A stretch of DNA of 64,000 nucleotides. Source: Bacteriovoracaceae bacterium UBA6200. GTDB taxonomy: Bacteria; Bdellovibrionota; Bacteriovoracia; Bacteriovoracales; Bacteriovoracaceae. The notes under the pieces were generated by a model. The model was not told the origin of the DNA. It saw only the letters and a program-made list of their open reading frames with translations, and made no database searches. Shown here piece after piece: positions 50,306 through 59,239 of the stretch (position 1 is the stretch's first letter; every line of letters begins with the position of its first letter). Location: the NCBI GenBank assembly GCA_002422605.1, contig DISW01000023.1, positions 124,001-188,000 of the forward strand, given 5' to 3'. The position numbers and the translations under genes are program-made.

Positions 50306-51316
50306 ATGGGTTTTTTTGAACGCTATTTAACCCTATGGGTTGGTTTATGTATTATTGTGGGCATTGCTATAGGGCAATTGACGGGAGACTCCATCAGAGT
50401 TCTCAGTGACCTGAACATTTCTACAGTGAATATTCCGGTAGCTATTCTTGTTTGGCTTATGATCTATCCCATGATGGTCCAGATTGACTTTAGTTCTATT
50501 ACTAAGGTCGGATCTAACCCCAAGGGTTTAGCTCTTACTCTTATCATCAATTGGCTTATTAAGCCTTTTACCATGGCCTTCTTTGCCTGGATTTTCTTTG
50601 ATAAATTGTATGCAGCTTACCTCACTCCAGAACTTGCTCAGGAATATATCGCAGGAGCCATTCTTTTAGGGGCGGCCCCCTGTACGGCGATGGTTTTTGT
50701 TTGGTCCTACTTAACTGATGGTGATGCCGGTTATACGTTAGTTCAGGTTGCGATCAATGATCTGGTTCTTCTGATCGCGTTCATTCCCATTGTGAAGTTC
50801 CTTTTGGGTGTGACAAATATTGAAATTCCTTTTGATGCTCTTCTTTCATCTGTCGTCATCTTCGTGGTTCTTCCTTTGGCCGCAGGATTTTTATCAAATA
50901 GAGTATTAATTAAATCAAAAGGGGAGAAATGGTTTCAGACTGTTTTTTTGCCTAAATTAAAACCTGTTTCAATTGTTGCTCTTTTAACTACCTTAGTTCT
51001 CCTCTTTGCTTTCCAGGGAGAAAAAATTTTGGCTTCGCCCTTCAATATTTTATTGATTGCGATTCCTCTCACTATTCAGACTTATCTAATCTTCTTTTTG
51101 GCCTGGTGGATTGGCAAAGGATTAAAGCTTCCTCACTGTATTTGTTCTCCAGCTTCTATGATTGGAGCGAGTAACTTCTTTGAATTGGCGGTGGCCGTAG
51201 CCATTGCTTTATTCGGGCTTAATTCCGGAGCTGCTTTAGTTACAGTTGTAGGTGTTTTAATAGAAGTTCCGGTGATGTTATCATTGGTAAAAATATCCAA
51301 TAAATGGAAATACTAA
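50306..51316 (+). CDS. acr3: ACR3 arsenite efflux permease
   Basis: 336 residues, ten helices. The conserved cysteine is in AAPCTAMVFVWSYLTDGDAGYT, and CICSPASMIGASNFFELAVAVA is the second ACR3 block. Exports As(III) (and perhaps Sb(III)) using the proton gradient. Starts two bases after the arsC stop region, and is followed at two bases by the CDF gene, so all are one unit. Confidence 0.95.
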   Translation: MGFFERYLTLWVGLCIIVGIAIGQLTGDSIRVLSDLNISTVNIPVAILVWLMIYPMMVQIDFSSITKVGSNPKGLALTLIINWLIKPFTMAFFAWIFFDKLYAAYLTPELAQEYIAGAILLGAAPCTAMVFVWSYLTDGDAGYTLVQVAINDLVLLIAFIPIVKFLLGVTNIEIPFDALLSSVVIFVVLPLAAGFLSNRVLIKSKGEKWFQTVFLPKLKPVSIVALLTTLVLLFAFQGEKILASPFNILLIAIPLTIQTYLIFFLAWWIGKGLKLPHCICSPASMIGASNFFELAVAVAIALFGLNSGAALVTVVGVLIEVPVMLSLVKISNKWKY

Positions 51317-51317
51317 T

Positions 51318-52202
51318 ATGCATAATCATTCTCATTCCCACGGCCACTCTCATCATTCGAATAATGAGAAAAACATACTCCTGGCCTTCTTTTTAAACGC
51401 CGGATTTGCGGTTATTGAATTTGTTGGAGGTTATCTCACAAATAGTGTGGCCATCTATTCGGACGCACTCCATGATCTGGGAGACAGTTTCGCCCTCTTA
51501 TTTTCCTATATTGCTGAAAAAATCAGTGTCAAGAAAGCGGACAAAAAGTTCACTTTTGGCTACCGCCGTTTTTCAGTGCTTGCGGCTCTCGTCAATGGTC
51601 TCATCCTTCTGATTGGATCGACTTTTATTATTAGAGAGGCCATTACTCGAATTCAAAATCCTGAAGCAATTCATGCGGAAGGAGTTATCCTATTGGCCAT
51701 TCTGGGGCTCTCTGTGAATGGATATGCGGCCTACAGGATGTCAAAAAATTCAGGAATAAATTCCCGAATGATCATGTTTCACCTGCTTGAAGATATTCTT
51801 GGTTGGTGTGCCGTTTTAATTGTAAGCATCGTCCTTTTATTCAAACCATGGTATTTTCTGGACTCTGTCTTATCTATCCTGATTGCGCTGATTATTATTA
51901 ATGGAGTCATTAAGAATTTATTTAGTGTAAGTAAAATCTTCCTTCAGGCATTTCCCGAAAATATTAACCGAGAAACAATCATTAAAGACCTTTCGGCTTT
52001 TGAAAATGTCATTGATATCCATTTTATCCAAGGCTGGTCTGTAGATGAGTCAAATTTTAATCTTACATTGCATGTTAAAGTTCCGGCAGATTTAAGGATG
52101 AAAGATGTGGATATCCTTCGCCACAAGATGGAAGTTTACCTTAAGGAAAACAATATCCTTTACACGACCATTCAGTTTGAAGGAAATGAGTGCGATTTAT
52201 AG
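51318..52202 (+). CDS. Cation diffusion facilitator (CzcD/ZitB-like)
   Basis: 294 residues, six helices. His-rich N-terminus (NHSHSHGHSHH), metal site in TM2 (YSDALHDLGDS) and in TM5 (HLLEDILGW), C-terminal metallochaperone-like domain from about 205. The His/Asp site composition fits Zn, Cd or Co. Last gene of the MerR-arsC-acr3 unit, which therefore covers both arsenic and divalent metals. Confidence 0.92.
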   Translation: MHNHSHSHGHSHHSNNEKNILLAFFLNAGFAVIEFVGGYLTNSVAIYSDALHDLGDSFALLFSYIAEKISVKKADKKFTFGYRRFSVLAALVNGLILLIGSTFIIREAITRIQNPEAIHAEGVILLAILGLSVNGYAAYRMSKNSGINSRMIMFHLLEDILGWCAVLIVSIVLLFKPWYFLDSVLSILIALIIINGVIKNLFSVSKIFLQAFPENINRETIIKDLSAFENVIDIHFIQGWSVDESNFNLTLHVKVPADLRMKDVDILRHKMEVYLKENNILYTTIQFEGNECDL

Positions 52203-52290
52203 CCTTTAATTACATGTAATAATTACATTATTTGCTGATTGAAACTCGTTCCGACATATGATTCTCTGAAAATGACCATAGGAGCATCAT

Positions 52291-52725
52291 ATGAAATACT
52301 CTTCACTAATCTTTTTGGGGATTGCCTTCTCTTTTAGCGCATTGGCAAATAGTTCAGAAACCTTCCTTTATGATCTTCAAATTGGAGAACAACTTAATGG
52401 TTCGGACTTTGTTACTAAAGAAGCCTGTTCTGTAGATGTTATAGATAGGAACCAAAATGGAAAGAAAGTGGATCTTACATTAGAAGTTGCTGTTGGTGAT
52501 AAAGCTTATGGGCCAATAAAAGTTACGCGCAGACTTGTTATTCATTCAGTCACACTCTATGGCCAACAATCAAAATTAATTAACAATATTGATTATAACA
52601 CTGTGACTGTTGATGCTTATCTTCAACAAGGCAGAGTCCGTGGAAAGAAATCTTTTGTCCTAAGCCGTACCGTTTGGGGTCAACAAGGCTATACTAGCAA
52701 AAACCTAATTGATTGTAGATTCTAG
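52291..52725 (+). CDS. Small exported beta-rich protein
   Basis: 144 residues with a signal peptide (SFSALA). Mature part is strand-rich with two cysteines (ACSVDVID and LIDCRF), probably one disulfide. Not recognised. Own short upstream region with GGAGCATC before the ATG. Confidence 0.6.
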   Translation: MKYSSLIFLGIAFSFSALANSSETFLYDLQIGEQLNGSDFVTKEACSVDVIDRNQNGKKVDLTLEVAVGDKAYGPIKVTRRLVIHSVTLYGQQSKLINNIDYNTVTVDAYLQQGRVRGKKSFVLSRTVWGQQGYTSKNLIDCRF

Positions 52726-52836
52726 AACATAATGTCAGGAAGGTAGACGATACCTTTCGGACATAGTCAGTAAATAGACGGCACGGAAGCCCCAGTTTAA
52801 TCTTTTATCATTCGTCACCCTTTGTGTGGAGGACTT

Positions 52837-53775
52837 ATGAAAGAAGACTTAAAAGATAAAGTAGTTCTGATTACTGGCGGATCCAAAGGGTTGGGACTGG
52901 TCCTTGCCGAACATCTCGTAAAAGAAAAATGTAAAATGGCCATCTGTGCCCGGGATGCAGATGAATTAGAAAAGGCCAAAACTCATTTAGAGGGCAAGGT
53001 TTTTACTTATCAATGTGATGTGGGCCATGAAGAAGAAGTGAATGACCTTATTAAAAAGGTTATACAGGATTTTGGAAGTCTCGACATTCTGATTAATAAT
53101 GCTGGTGTCATTCAAGTTGGTCCCATGGAAACATTCAGGCATGAGGATTTTGAAAGTGCCATGGATATTATGTATTGGGGCCATGTTAATACCACTCTCG
53201 CCGTACTCCCTCATATGAAAGAAAGAAAAACGGGACACATTGTAAACGTTACTTCGATCGGTGGAAAGATCAGCGTACCCCATTTACTTCCTTATAACGC
53301 TGCTAAATTTGCAGCGGTGGGCTTTTCAGAAGGAATCGCGGCCGAGTTAAGAAAAGACAATATCTACGTCACAACCATCGTGCCTTGGCTTATGCGAACC
53401 GGTTCTTATGTGAATGCCTTTTTTCCTGAAGGTAATAAAAAAGAATTTAAACTTTTTGCCTTTTCTTCGACTGCACCGTTTTTAACCATTAGTGCAGACA
53501 AAGCGGCCCGGCGGATTATCAAAGCACTTAAGAACCGCAAGCCTTTTAAAATAGTTGGCTTTCAGGCCAAGGTCTTTAATGAGATCCATCACTTCTTTCC
53601 TAATCTCACGATTAAAGTCCTTGGTGCCGTATCTAAATTAATACCTGCGGAACATCGTCAAAAACCTCTGGAAAAAGGAAAATCCATTACTGAACGTTTT
53701 GGAAATGCGGAGGTTCTAGGAGCGAAGAAAATAGGCGAGAAAGTGCAGAGGGATCATCAGGAATTACTTCATTAG
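52837..53775 (+). CDS. Short-chain dehydrogenase/reductase with C-terminal extension
   Basis: 312 residues. Rossmann TGGSKGLGLVLAEHL, NNAGVIQ, catalytic region NVTSIGGK and YNAAKFAA (Tyr and Lys present). About 60 residues longer than minimal SDRs; the tail contains LGAVSKLIPAEHR, a membrane-associating pattern seen in a subfamily of SDRs. Start at 52837 follows GGAGG. Thirteen bases before the next gene. Confidence 0.87.
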   Translation: MKEDLKDKVVLITGGSKGLGLVLAEHLVKEKCKMAICARDADELEKAKTHLEGKVFTYQCDVGHEEEVNDLIKKVIQDFGSLDILINNAGVIQVGPMETFRHEDFESAMDIMYWGHVNTTLAVLPHMKERKTGHIVNVTSIGGKISVPHLLPYNAAKFAAVGFSEGIAAELRKDNIYVTTIVPWLMRTGSYVNAFFPEGNKKEFKLFAFSSTAPFLTISADKAARRIIKALKNRKPFKIVGFQAKVFNEIHHFFPNLTIKVLGAVSKLIPAEHRQKPLEKGKSITERFGNAEVLGAKKIGEKVQRDHQELLH

Positions 53776-53787
53776 ACTGGAGGTAAC

Positions 53788-54174
53788 ATGATTGAAAGAT
53801 ACCAAAAGAGGGTCCCAGAGGGGAGTGTTAATCTTACCCTGGATTATGATAGACACTTGTTTTTGGCAAAGCCTCACAAGGTGATAAATCCCACTCTCAT
53901 AGCGGAGGATCTTAAACGGGCCCGCGAATTTTCTGAAAAATGCAATGATCATTGGACTTATTGCACGAACACTCAAGATGTGAAAATTATCAATCCATTT
54001 AATATTCTTTTTCTTAAGCAAGTTAAGAAGCTTAAAAAACTAAAGGAGATTGTTGTCTTTGCCCCTACTTTAGGTAACAGACTTTTAATGTGGTTGGTCT
54101 CGCCCATAGTTAAACCTGATCGCATTATTAAGAATAGAAGTGAATTTAATCACTTCCTTCAAACTGTAAGTTAG
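53788..54174 (+). CDS. Unknown basic cytoplasmic protein
   Basis: 128 residues, rich in Lys and Arg, with a middle segment KKLKKLKEIVVFAPTLGNRLLMWLV. Not recognised; the strand-helix pattern is faintly STAS-like, which I would not rely on. Good ribosome site GGAGG. Sits in a row of same-strand genes: SDR, this, hydrolase, kinase. Confidence 0.6.
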   Translation: MIERYQKRVPEGSVNLTLDYDRHLFLAKPHKVINPTLIAEDLKRAREFSEKCNDHWTYCTNTQDVKIINPFNILFLKQVKKLKKLKEIVVFAPTLGNRLLMWLVSPIVKPDRIIKNRSEFNHFLQTVS

Positions 54175-54184
54175 AGACTGGTCT

Positions 54185-54958
54185 ATGGGGTACAGTACTA
54201 AGAAAGTTTCATTTAAAGGATTTCAAGGCCATCTGATGGATGCCAAGCTGGAAAGTCCTGACACTGAACCGAAAGCTTATGCCATCTTTGCTCATTGTTT
54301 TACCTGCTCAAAAGATGTCCATGTGGCCACTCGTATATCACGAGCTCTTACGGGAATCGGGATATCAGTTTTAAGATTTGATTTCACCGGTCTGGGGAAT
54401 TCTGATGGAGATTTTTCTAATACTAATTTTTCAACGAATGTTTCTGACTTAATATCTGCCTATGAATATTTATCAGAGCAGTATCAAGCTCCGGAAATTC
54501 TTATTGGCCACTCATTAGGAGGAGCGGCCGCCCTGGCGGGAGCGAATTCAATGCCAGATATTAAAGTTGTTAGCACCATAGGTGCTCCCAGTAAAGTTAA
54601 CCACATTGAGGAAATGTTTGGTGAAAAAGTTAATGAGATAGAGAACGCCGGAGAAGCCTATGTAAATCTTGCTGGAAGATCTTTTATGATTAAGAAACAG
54701 TTCCTGAATGATATAAGAGGCATCTCCTTGGAAAATAAGTTACAAAAGTTATCGGCTTCACTTTTAATATTTCATTCCCCTGCAGATAGAACAGTCGCAA
54801 TTGAGCACGCCTATGAAATATTTCAGAGTGCCAATCAACCCAAAAGTCTCATTAACCTTGAAGGGGCTTCTCATATGCTAGACAAGACCGAAGATAGTGA
54901 ATTCGTTGCTGATGTTATCTCCAGCTGGTGTAAAAGATACTTGGGCAAGTATGTTTAA
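54185..54958 (+). CDS. Alpha/beta hydrolase of the OsmC-associated type
   Basis: 257 residues. The segment AYAIFAHCFTCSKDVHVATRIS, VLRFDFTGLGNSDG, the nucleophile elbow GHSLGGAAAL (Ser) and the final FLEGASHMLDK-type His match the hydrolase that in many bacteria is fused to an OsmC domain. Here the OsmC part is absent. Catalytic Asp in FHSPADRTV. Substrate unknown; an acyl-ester or thioester is typical of the group. Confidence 0.85.
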   Translation: MGYSTKKVSFKGFQGHLMDAKLESPDTEPKAYAIFAHCFTCSKDVHVATRISRALTGIGISVLRFDFTGLGNSDGDFSNTNFSTNVSDLISAYEYLSEQYQAPEILIGHSLGGAAALAGANSMPDIKVVSTIGAPSKVNHIEEMFGEKVNEIENAGEAYVNLAGRSFMIKKQFLNDIRGISLENKLQKLSASLLIFHSPADRTVAIEHAYEIFQSANQPKSLINLEGASHMLDKTEDSEFVADVISSWCKRYLGKYV

Positions 54959-56303
54959 GAAAATAAAAATTGAGTATGTATTAACGGCCCTGTTGGTACT
55001 GGTTGCCATTTTTTTCATCATGGGAAAAAGAATTTCTTTAAAGCGATTGAACAATAATTATCAAAATTCCGTGAATACCATGGAAGAAAATTTTCGTACA
55101 TTATATCTAAGTAAGCATCTTAGAGTCCTCTCTCATAATCTGAATATTCATGGTGGAAGACATTTTCTGACTAAGAATGAGGAGGACGAAGAAAAGTTTA
55201 AAGAGAACCATAAGGCTTTTTATTCTACGATAAAAACACTGGAGGGATCTCCCGCTTTTGTTACCAACAGAAGCCGTCAGAATCTTGAGTTATTGAAAAA
55301 TATCCAGCATGAGAAAACCAGTTTCTTTTATGAGAACATAAATCGCAGTTTCAAAGAGAAGCAGGTTCTTTTATTATCTCCACAGGTAAGGGAGAGAAAC
55401 GAGGAGCTTAGGTATTGGTTGGATCATTTAATAGAGAATGAAATTAAATATAATAATAAGGTTCGTGAAGAAATCCTAGAGTATAAAGACCAGGTGATAG
55501 GAGAAAATAACTTAATTTCATTATTCCTTATTCTGATCGCCGTCTCATTTGCTGTCATCGTTTTTAAATTATCCCGCATGCTTAGACTTGCCCATAAAGA
55601 TGCCCTTGGGGCCATTCAATCCCGTGATGATATACTTGCGATCGTTTCTCATGACCTAAAAAACCCTTTGTCCTCGATTAGTTTAAATACTGATCTGATG
55701 ATTAAGAAGATGAAACGCGACCAGGATGAAATGATGTTAAAGGGCCTTAACAACACAAAAAATGCTGTCGAGACTATGAAGGAATTAATTCAAGATTTAT
55801 TGGAACAGGCAAAACTTGAGGCAGATAAAGTAGAATTAAACATTCGTAAAGAAACATTTCAAGACGTCTTAAAAGAAGCTGAAGAACTCCTGGCACCGCT
55901 TTCTCAAAGTAAATCAATTGAATTTGTAAATCACGTTCCCAAAGAAACGATTGAGGTAAAGGTCGATATAAAAAGACTCAAACAAATCCTTTCAAACTTA
56001 CTTTCAAATGCAGTGAAATTTTCCAGGAAAGGAGAAAAAGTCGAAGTGTGGGCCTCTGTTAAGGGAAGCGAATTGAAGGTTTCCGTTCAGGATCATGGCC
56101 TGGGGATTGAAGAAAAAGATCTCCCACATGTTTTTGGTCGTTTTTGGCAGGCCAAGGACATAGCAAAGAAAGGCACAGGTTTAGGTCTCTCTATCGCCAA
56201 AGGGCTGGTTAATGCGCACGGAGGAAAAATTTGGGTGGAAAGCACAATTGGAAAAGGAACGACCTTTAGTTTCACGCTTCCGTATGCGCATCTTAAGAAC
56301 TAA
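54951..56303 (+). CDS. Membrane sensor histidine kinase
   Basis: 450 residues. Two membrane helices (about 8-25 and 190-208) enclose a mostly helical periplasmic sensor region; HisKA with IVSHDLKNPLSS near 233 and a HATPase (VFGRFWQA, GTGLGLSIAKGLVNAHGGKIWVES). No response regulator nearby. The ATG at 54951 overlaps the hydrolase stop by eight bases. The catalytic part closely resembles that of the kinase at 39384. Confidence 0.88.
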   Translation: MFKKIKIEYVLTALLVLVAIFFIMGKRISLKRLNNNYQNSVNTMEENFRTLYLSKHLRVLSHNLNIHGGRHFLTKNEEDEEKFKENHKAFYSTIKTLEGSPAFVTNRSRQNLELLKNIQHEKTSFFYENINRSFKEKQVLLLSPQVRERNEELRYWLDHLIENEIKYNNKVREEILEYKDQVIGENNLISLFLILIAVSFAVIVFKLSRMLRLAHKDALGAIQSRDDILAIVSHDLKNPLSSISLNTDLMIKKMKRDQDEMMLKGLNNTKNAVETMKELIQDLLEQAKLEADKVELNIRKETFQDVLKEAEELLAPLSQSKSIEFVNHVPKETIEVKVDIKRLKQILSNLLSNAVKFSRKGEKVEVWASVKGSELKVSVQDHGLGIEEKDLPHVFGRFWQAKDIAKKGTGLGLSIAKGLVNAHGGKIWVESTIGKGTTFSFTLPYAHLKN

Positions 56304-56788
56304 CGACGATTCCCATACGTGAGTTTTACAACAGAAGCAATCAATCCAACTGTCAAAAGTCCCGACATCGTTAAAACTTTATAATACCTTCTTGTCTTAA
56401 ACTTCTTGTCCATGTTCCATCCTCGCTCCCTCAAAGGATGGGGCAACTTTCCTTGTTTGAAATCATCCAGATATCCTTCTACAATTCCTATTCGGTCTGC
56501 AAAGATTAACATCATCCAGTGACTAAAAGTTCCTTCACTTTTTTTGAATGCCATTTTTCGTACCAGACCACTTAAACCTTTTGGGTGAACAGTGTTCCCA
56601 AACACTTTGGTCACTCTTGGTCTTTCAATGGATACGAAATCTTTGAAGCCTGGTTGTTGTTCAGGAGTTTCCCAGTGAGCCCCGGTGCCCTCTATGGGAA
56701 TTTCCCACATTGTGTGTGCGGGGCGATTTAATTTATCAGAGTCAGCTCCCCATCCTTTAATTGAACTGGTGTCTCTTATTTGTTCCAT
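56300..56788 (-). CDS. Unknown protein with C-terminal membrane helix
   Basis: 162 residues; soluble N-terminal part (SIKGWGADSDKLNRPAHTMWEIP, RVTKVFGNTVHPKGLSG) then one membrane helix near the end (VLTMSGLLTVGLIASVV). Not a family I can name, though it probably works with the adjacent dehydrogenase, ten bases upstream in the same operon. Overlaps the convergent kinase by four bases. Confidence 0.65.
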   Translation of the reverse strand: MEQIRDTSSIKGWGADSDKLNRPAHTMWEIPIEGTGAHWETPEQQPGFKDFVSIERPRVTKVFGNTVHPKGLSGLVRKMAFKKSEGTFSHWMMLIFADRIGIVEGYLDDFKQGKLPHPLRERGWNMDKKFKTRRYYKVLTMSGLLTVGLIASVVKLTYGNRR

Positions 56789-56798
56789 AATTCACTCC

Positions 56799-57947
56799 TT
56801 ACATATTTGCATGCGGCGGAATCAGTACTGGCTTAATGCAATTATCTAGTTTGTTCGAGAACAGGTGGTAGGCATCCGAGACTTCCTCAAGAGGAATTCG
56901 ATGTGTGATAATTTCAGACGGCCGTATTCTACCTTCTCTGATGTGTTCGACCAGATGTGGAATATGTCTTTTCACACTGGCCTGGTTTGAACGAATGGTG
57001 ATGCCCTTATTGACTGCATTTCCAATTGGAACGAGGTTAGCTGTTGGCCCATAAACTCCAACAATTGAAACAGTACCTCCTTTTTTTACTGAATTTATGG
57101 CCCACTGGAGGGCCACTGCTGAGCCTGATCGAATTTTCATTTTCACACCAAGAATTCCCTGGAGCTTACTTCCGGAGGCTTCACACCCAACGGCATCAAT
57201 ACAAGCGTCTGCACCCATCCAGTCAGTTTCTTTTTTTAGAAAGACGACAGGATCATCCATTTCTTCAAAATTGTAAGCTTCACACTGAGCGAAACGCCTT
57301 ACGAATTCAAGACGATATTCCAGTCGATCAATGACAATCACCCGGCCGGCCCCCATAAGCTGAGCACTTTTAGCGGCAAAGATTCCTACAGGTCCTGCTC
57401 CGAAAACCACGACAGTATCTCCCTCTGTAATGTCGGCCATCTCCGCCGCTTGATATCCAGTAGGGTAAGCATCGGCCAGGAGAACCGCATCGTCGACGCT
57501 AATGTCTTCGGGAATGAGATAAGGTCCGACATCGGCAAATGGAACTCTCACATATTCAGCTTGTCCTCCATCATATCCACCTGTGGTGTGCGAATAACCG
57601 AAGAAACCGGCCATTGCTGAAGCTTGTGGAACGGTTTCATGGCAGTTCCCATAAAGCTGGTGCTTACAGAACAAACATGAGCCACAAGCAATATTGAAGG
57701 GAACGACGACGTGATCTCCGACTTTTAGATTTTTGACTGATTTACCTATCTCTTCCACCACTCCGGTAAATTCATGACCAAAGACGGAGCCTACGCGGCA
57801 ATCAGGAACTAATCCATGATAAAGGTGTCCGCATATGAGTGATCTTGTTACTCGGATGATGGCATCGTTTGGGTGTTCAATTTTTGGCAGACTCTTGTCG
57901 CGATCAGCTCTTATGCGATAGGGACCTCGATAGTTTGTTGCAATCAT
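56799..57947 (-). CDS. Zinc-dependent alcohol/formaldehyde dehydrogenase-like protein
   Basis: 382 residues, MDR family, formaldehyde dehydrogenase type. GHEFTGVVEEIG, the structural zinc cysteines CGSCLFCKHQLYGNC, Rossmann VVFGAGPVGIFAAKSAQ and IDAVGCEA are present. In the catalytic zinc motif, relatives read ICGSDLHLY; here it is ICGHLYH, missing three residues (SDL), which removes the proton-relay Ser. The nine-base loss is in frame. Activity may be altered. Ribosome site GGAGGGC. Confidence 0.85.
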   Translation of the reverse strand: MIATNYRGPYRIRADRDKSLPKIEHPNDAIIRVTRSLICGHLYHGLVPDCRVGSVFGHEFTGVVEEIGKSVKNLKVGDHVVVPFNIACGSCLFCKHQLYGNCHETVPQASAMAGFFGYSHTTGGYDGGQAEYVRVPFADVGPYLIPEDISVDDAVLLADAYPTGYQAAEMADITEGDTVVVFGAGPVGIFAAKSAQLMGAGRVIVIDRLEYRLEFVRRFAQCEAYNFEEMDDPVVFLKKETDWMGADACIDAVGCEASGSKLQGILGVKMKIRSGSAVALQWAINSVKKGGTVSIVGVYGPTANLVPIGNAVNKGITIRSNQASVKRHIPHLVEHIREGRIRPSEIITHRIPLEEVSDAYHLFSNKLDNCIKPVLIPPHANM

Positions 57948-58051
57948 TTCGCCCTCCAGGAGAATTGAGGCATTCTACTGGACTAACAAATTGCAATTTG
58001 TGTACCACGAAACCGGCGCCGCACTGATTTAGTCCGACGCCACTTGGTTAT

Positions 58052-58411
58052 TTAAGGGGAAGGGGCCGGGGTTGGTGTTATTGGTGTTGGAGTTGTCGCT
58101 GGGGTAATTGTTCCGGTCCCAATTCCTGTTCCAATACCGCTTCCTGTTCTCTGTCCGGATTGGGCCCCTGTTCCATTTGGCGTATTTCCTGTCGCTCCCG
58201 GACTTCTGTTTGATGAACCTTGCCGTCTGGCCCTTTCTTCTTCTTGTTGTTGGATGACACTATCTGTTCCTGTCGCAGGAGGAGGAGTCGTATTCATGGT
58301 TCCAATGCCACTTGCTGTTCCCGTTCCTGGAGACGGTGTAGTGATACCTCCCTGGGCCCAGAGGGGTAGGGAGAATAAAGCTGATATTGAAAAGATTAAA
58401 ATTTTTTTCAT
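58052..58411 (-). CDS. Exported Gly/Thr/Pro-rich repeat protein
   Basis: 119 residues: signal peptide MKKILIFSISALFSLPLWA, then low-complexity GxGTGxG and TPxP repeats (GSGIGTGIGTGTITP, TPTPITPTPAPSP). Not recognised; likely disordered or cell-surface associated. The ATG at 58411 has GGAG upstream and begins the signal; a longer frame extends upstream without signal character. Confidence 0.65.
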   Translation of the reverse strand: MKKILIFSISALFSLPLWAQGGITTPSPGTGTASGIGTMNTTPPPATGTDSVIQQQEEERARRQGSSNRSPGATGNTPNGTGAQSGQRTGSGIGTGIGTGTITPATTPTPITPTPAPSP

Positions 58412-58558
58412 AAAACTACTCCATGAGTTAATCCAGAAATTCTGGATGTTCACAAAAAGGCTACTGGTCTTTAAGGCTTCAATAAAGAGCTGCTGTTTCG
58501 TTACCAGAGTAGGATGGTTACTTGACCTCATTCTTTTGATAAGTAGAGTTTAAAAACG

Positions 58559-59092
58559 ATGAGTAAAAAAAATATCATCTTCACTATAGGCCATTCTACC
58601 CATCCCACCCGGGAGTTTATGAAGATGCTTAAAGCTTTCGATATCGAGTGTCTGGTGGATATCCGTCACTATCCGGGTTCTCGTTATTGTCCCCAATTCG
58701 GTAAGGCCCGCTTGAGGGCAAATTTAGAACGAAATGGTATTGAATACGTCCACCTCTTAAGTCTGGGTGGAAGACGGAGAGTGGATAATGAATCCGAAAT
58801 TAATGTTGGGTGGAGAAGTGCCCAGTTTCGGGGCTACGCTGATTATATGCAGACAAAAGATTTCCGGGATGGATTAAAAGAACTGATAAAAATTGCGAAA
58901 GAAAAAGTCACGGTAATTATGTGCTCGGAAGCGGTTCCCTGGCGATGTCATCGCTCAATGGTGGGAGATGCTTTGCTCGTCTACGGATTTGAAGTGCTGG
59001 ACATTATGAACGTAAAGTCAGCGCGTCCGCATAATCTTACTTCCTTTGCCAGAGTGACAGGAAAGAAACTGACATATCCCGCAACATCTTAA
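58559..59092 (+). CDS. DUF488 domain protein
   Basis: 177 residues. FTIGHSTHPTREFMKML, DIRHYPGSRYCPQF, and CSEAVPWRCHRSMVGD are the DUF488 hallmarks. Function unproven; the conserved Cys-x-x-x-x-x-x-x-Cys-His region suggests nucleic-acid or metal chemistry. No ribosome site is obvious; the upstream region is shared with the divergent exported protein gene. Confidence 0.9.
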   Translation: MSKKNIIFTIGHSTHPTREFMKMLKAFDIECLVDIRHYPGSRYCPQFGKARLRANLERNGIEYVHLLSLGGRRRVDNESEINVGWRSAQFRGYADYMQTKDFRDGLKELIKIAKEKVTVIMCSEAVPWRCHRSMVGDALLVYGFEVLDIMNVKSARPHNLTSFARVTGKKLTYPATS

Positions 59093-59239
59093 GTCTGTAT
59101 TTTCTTTTTCAGCTAGTTGAGAGGTCAATGCAAAACTATCTGTAGGGCCATCTTGGACTCTTGAGAACAAGCATTCTTCTAAGTTATATACTCTCGGGTT
59201 GAGTTGTTGTTTGAACATTTAAAACTTAGGGAGTCATTC

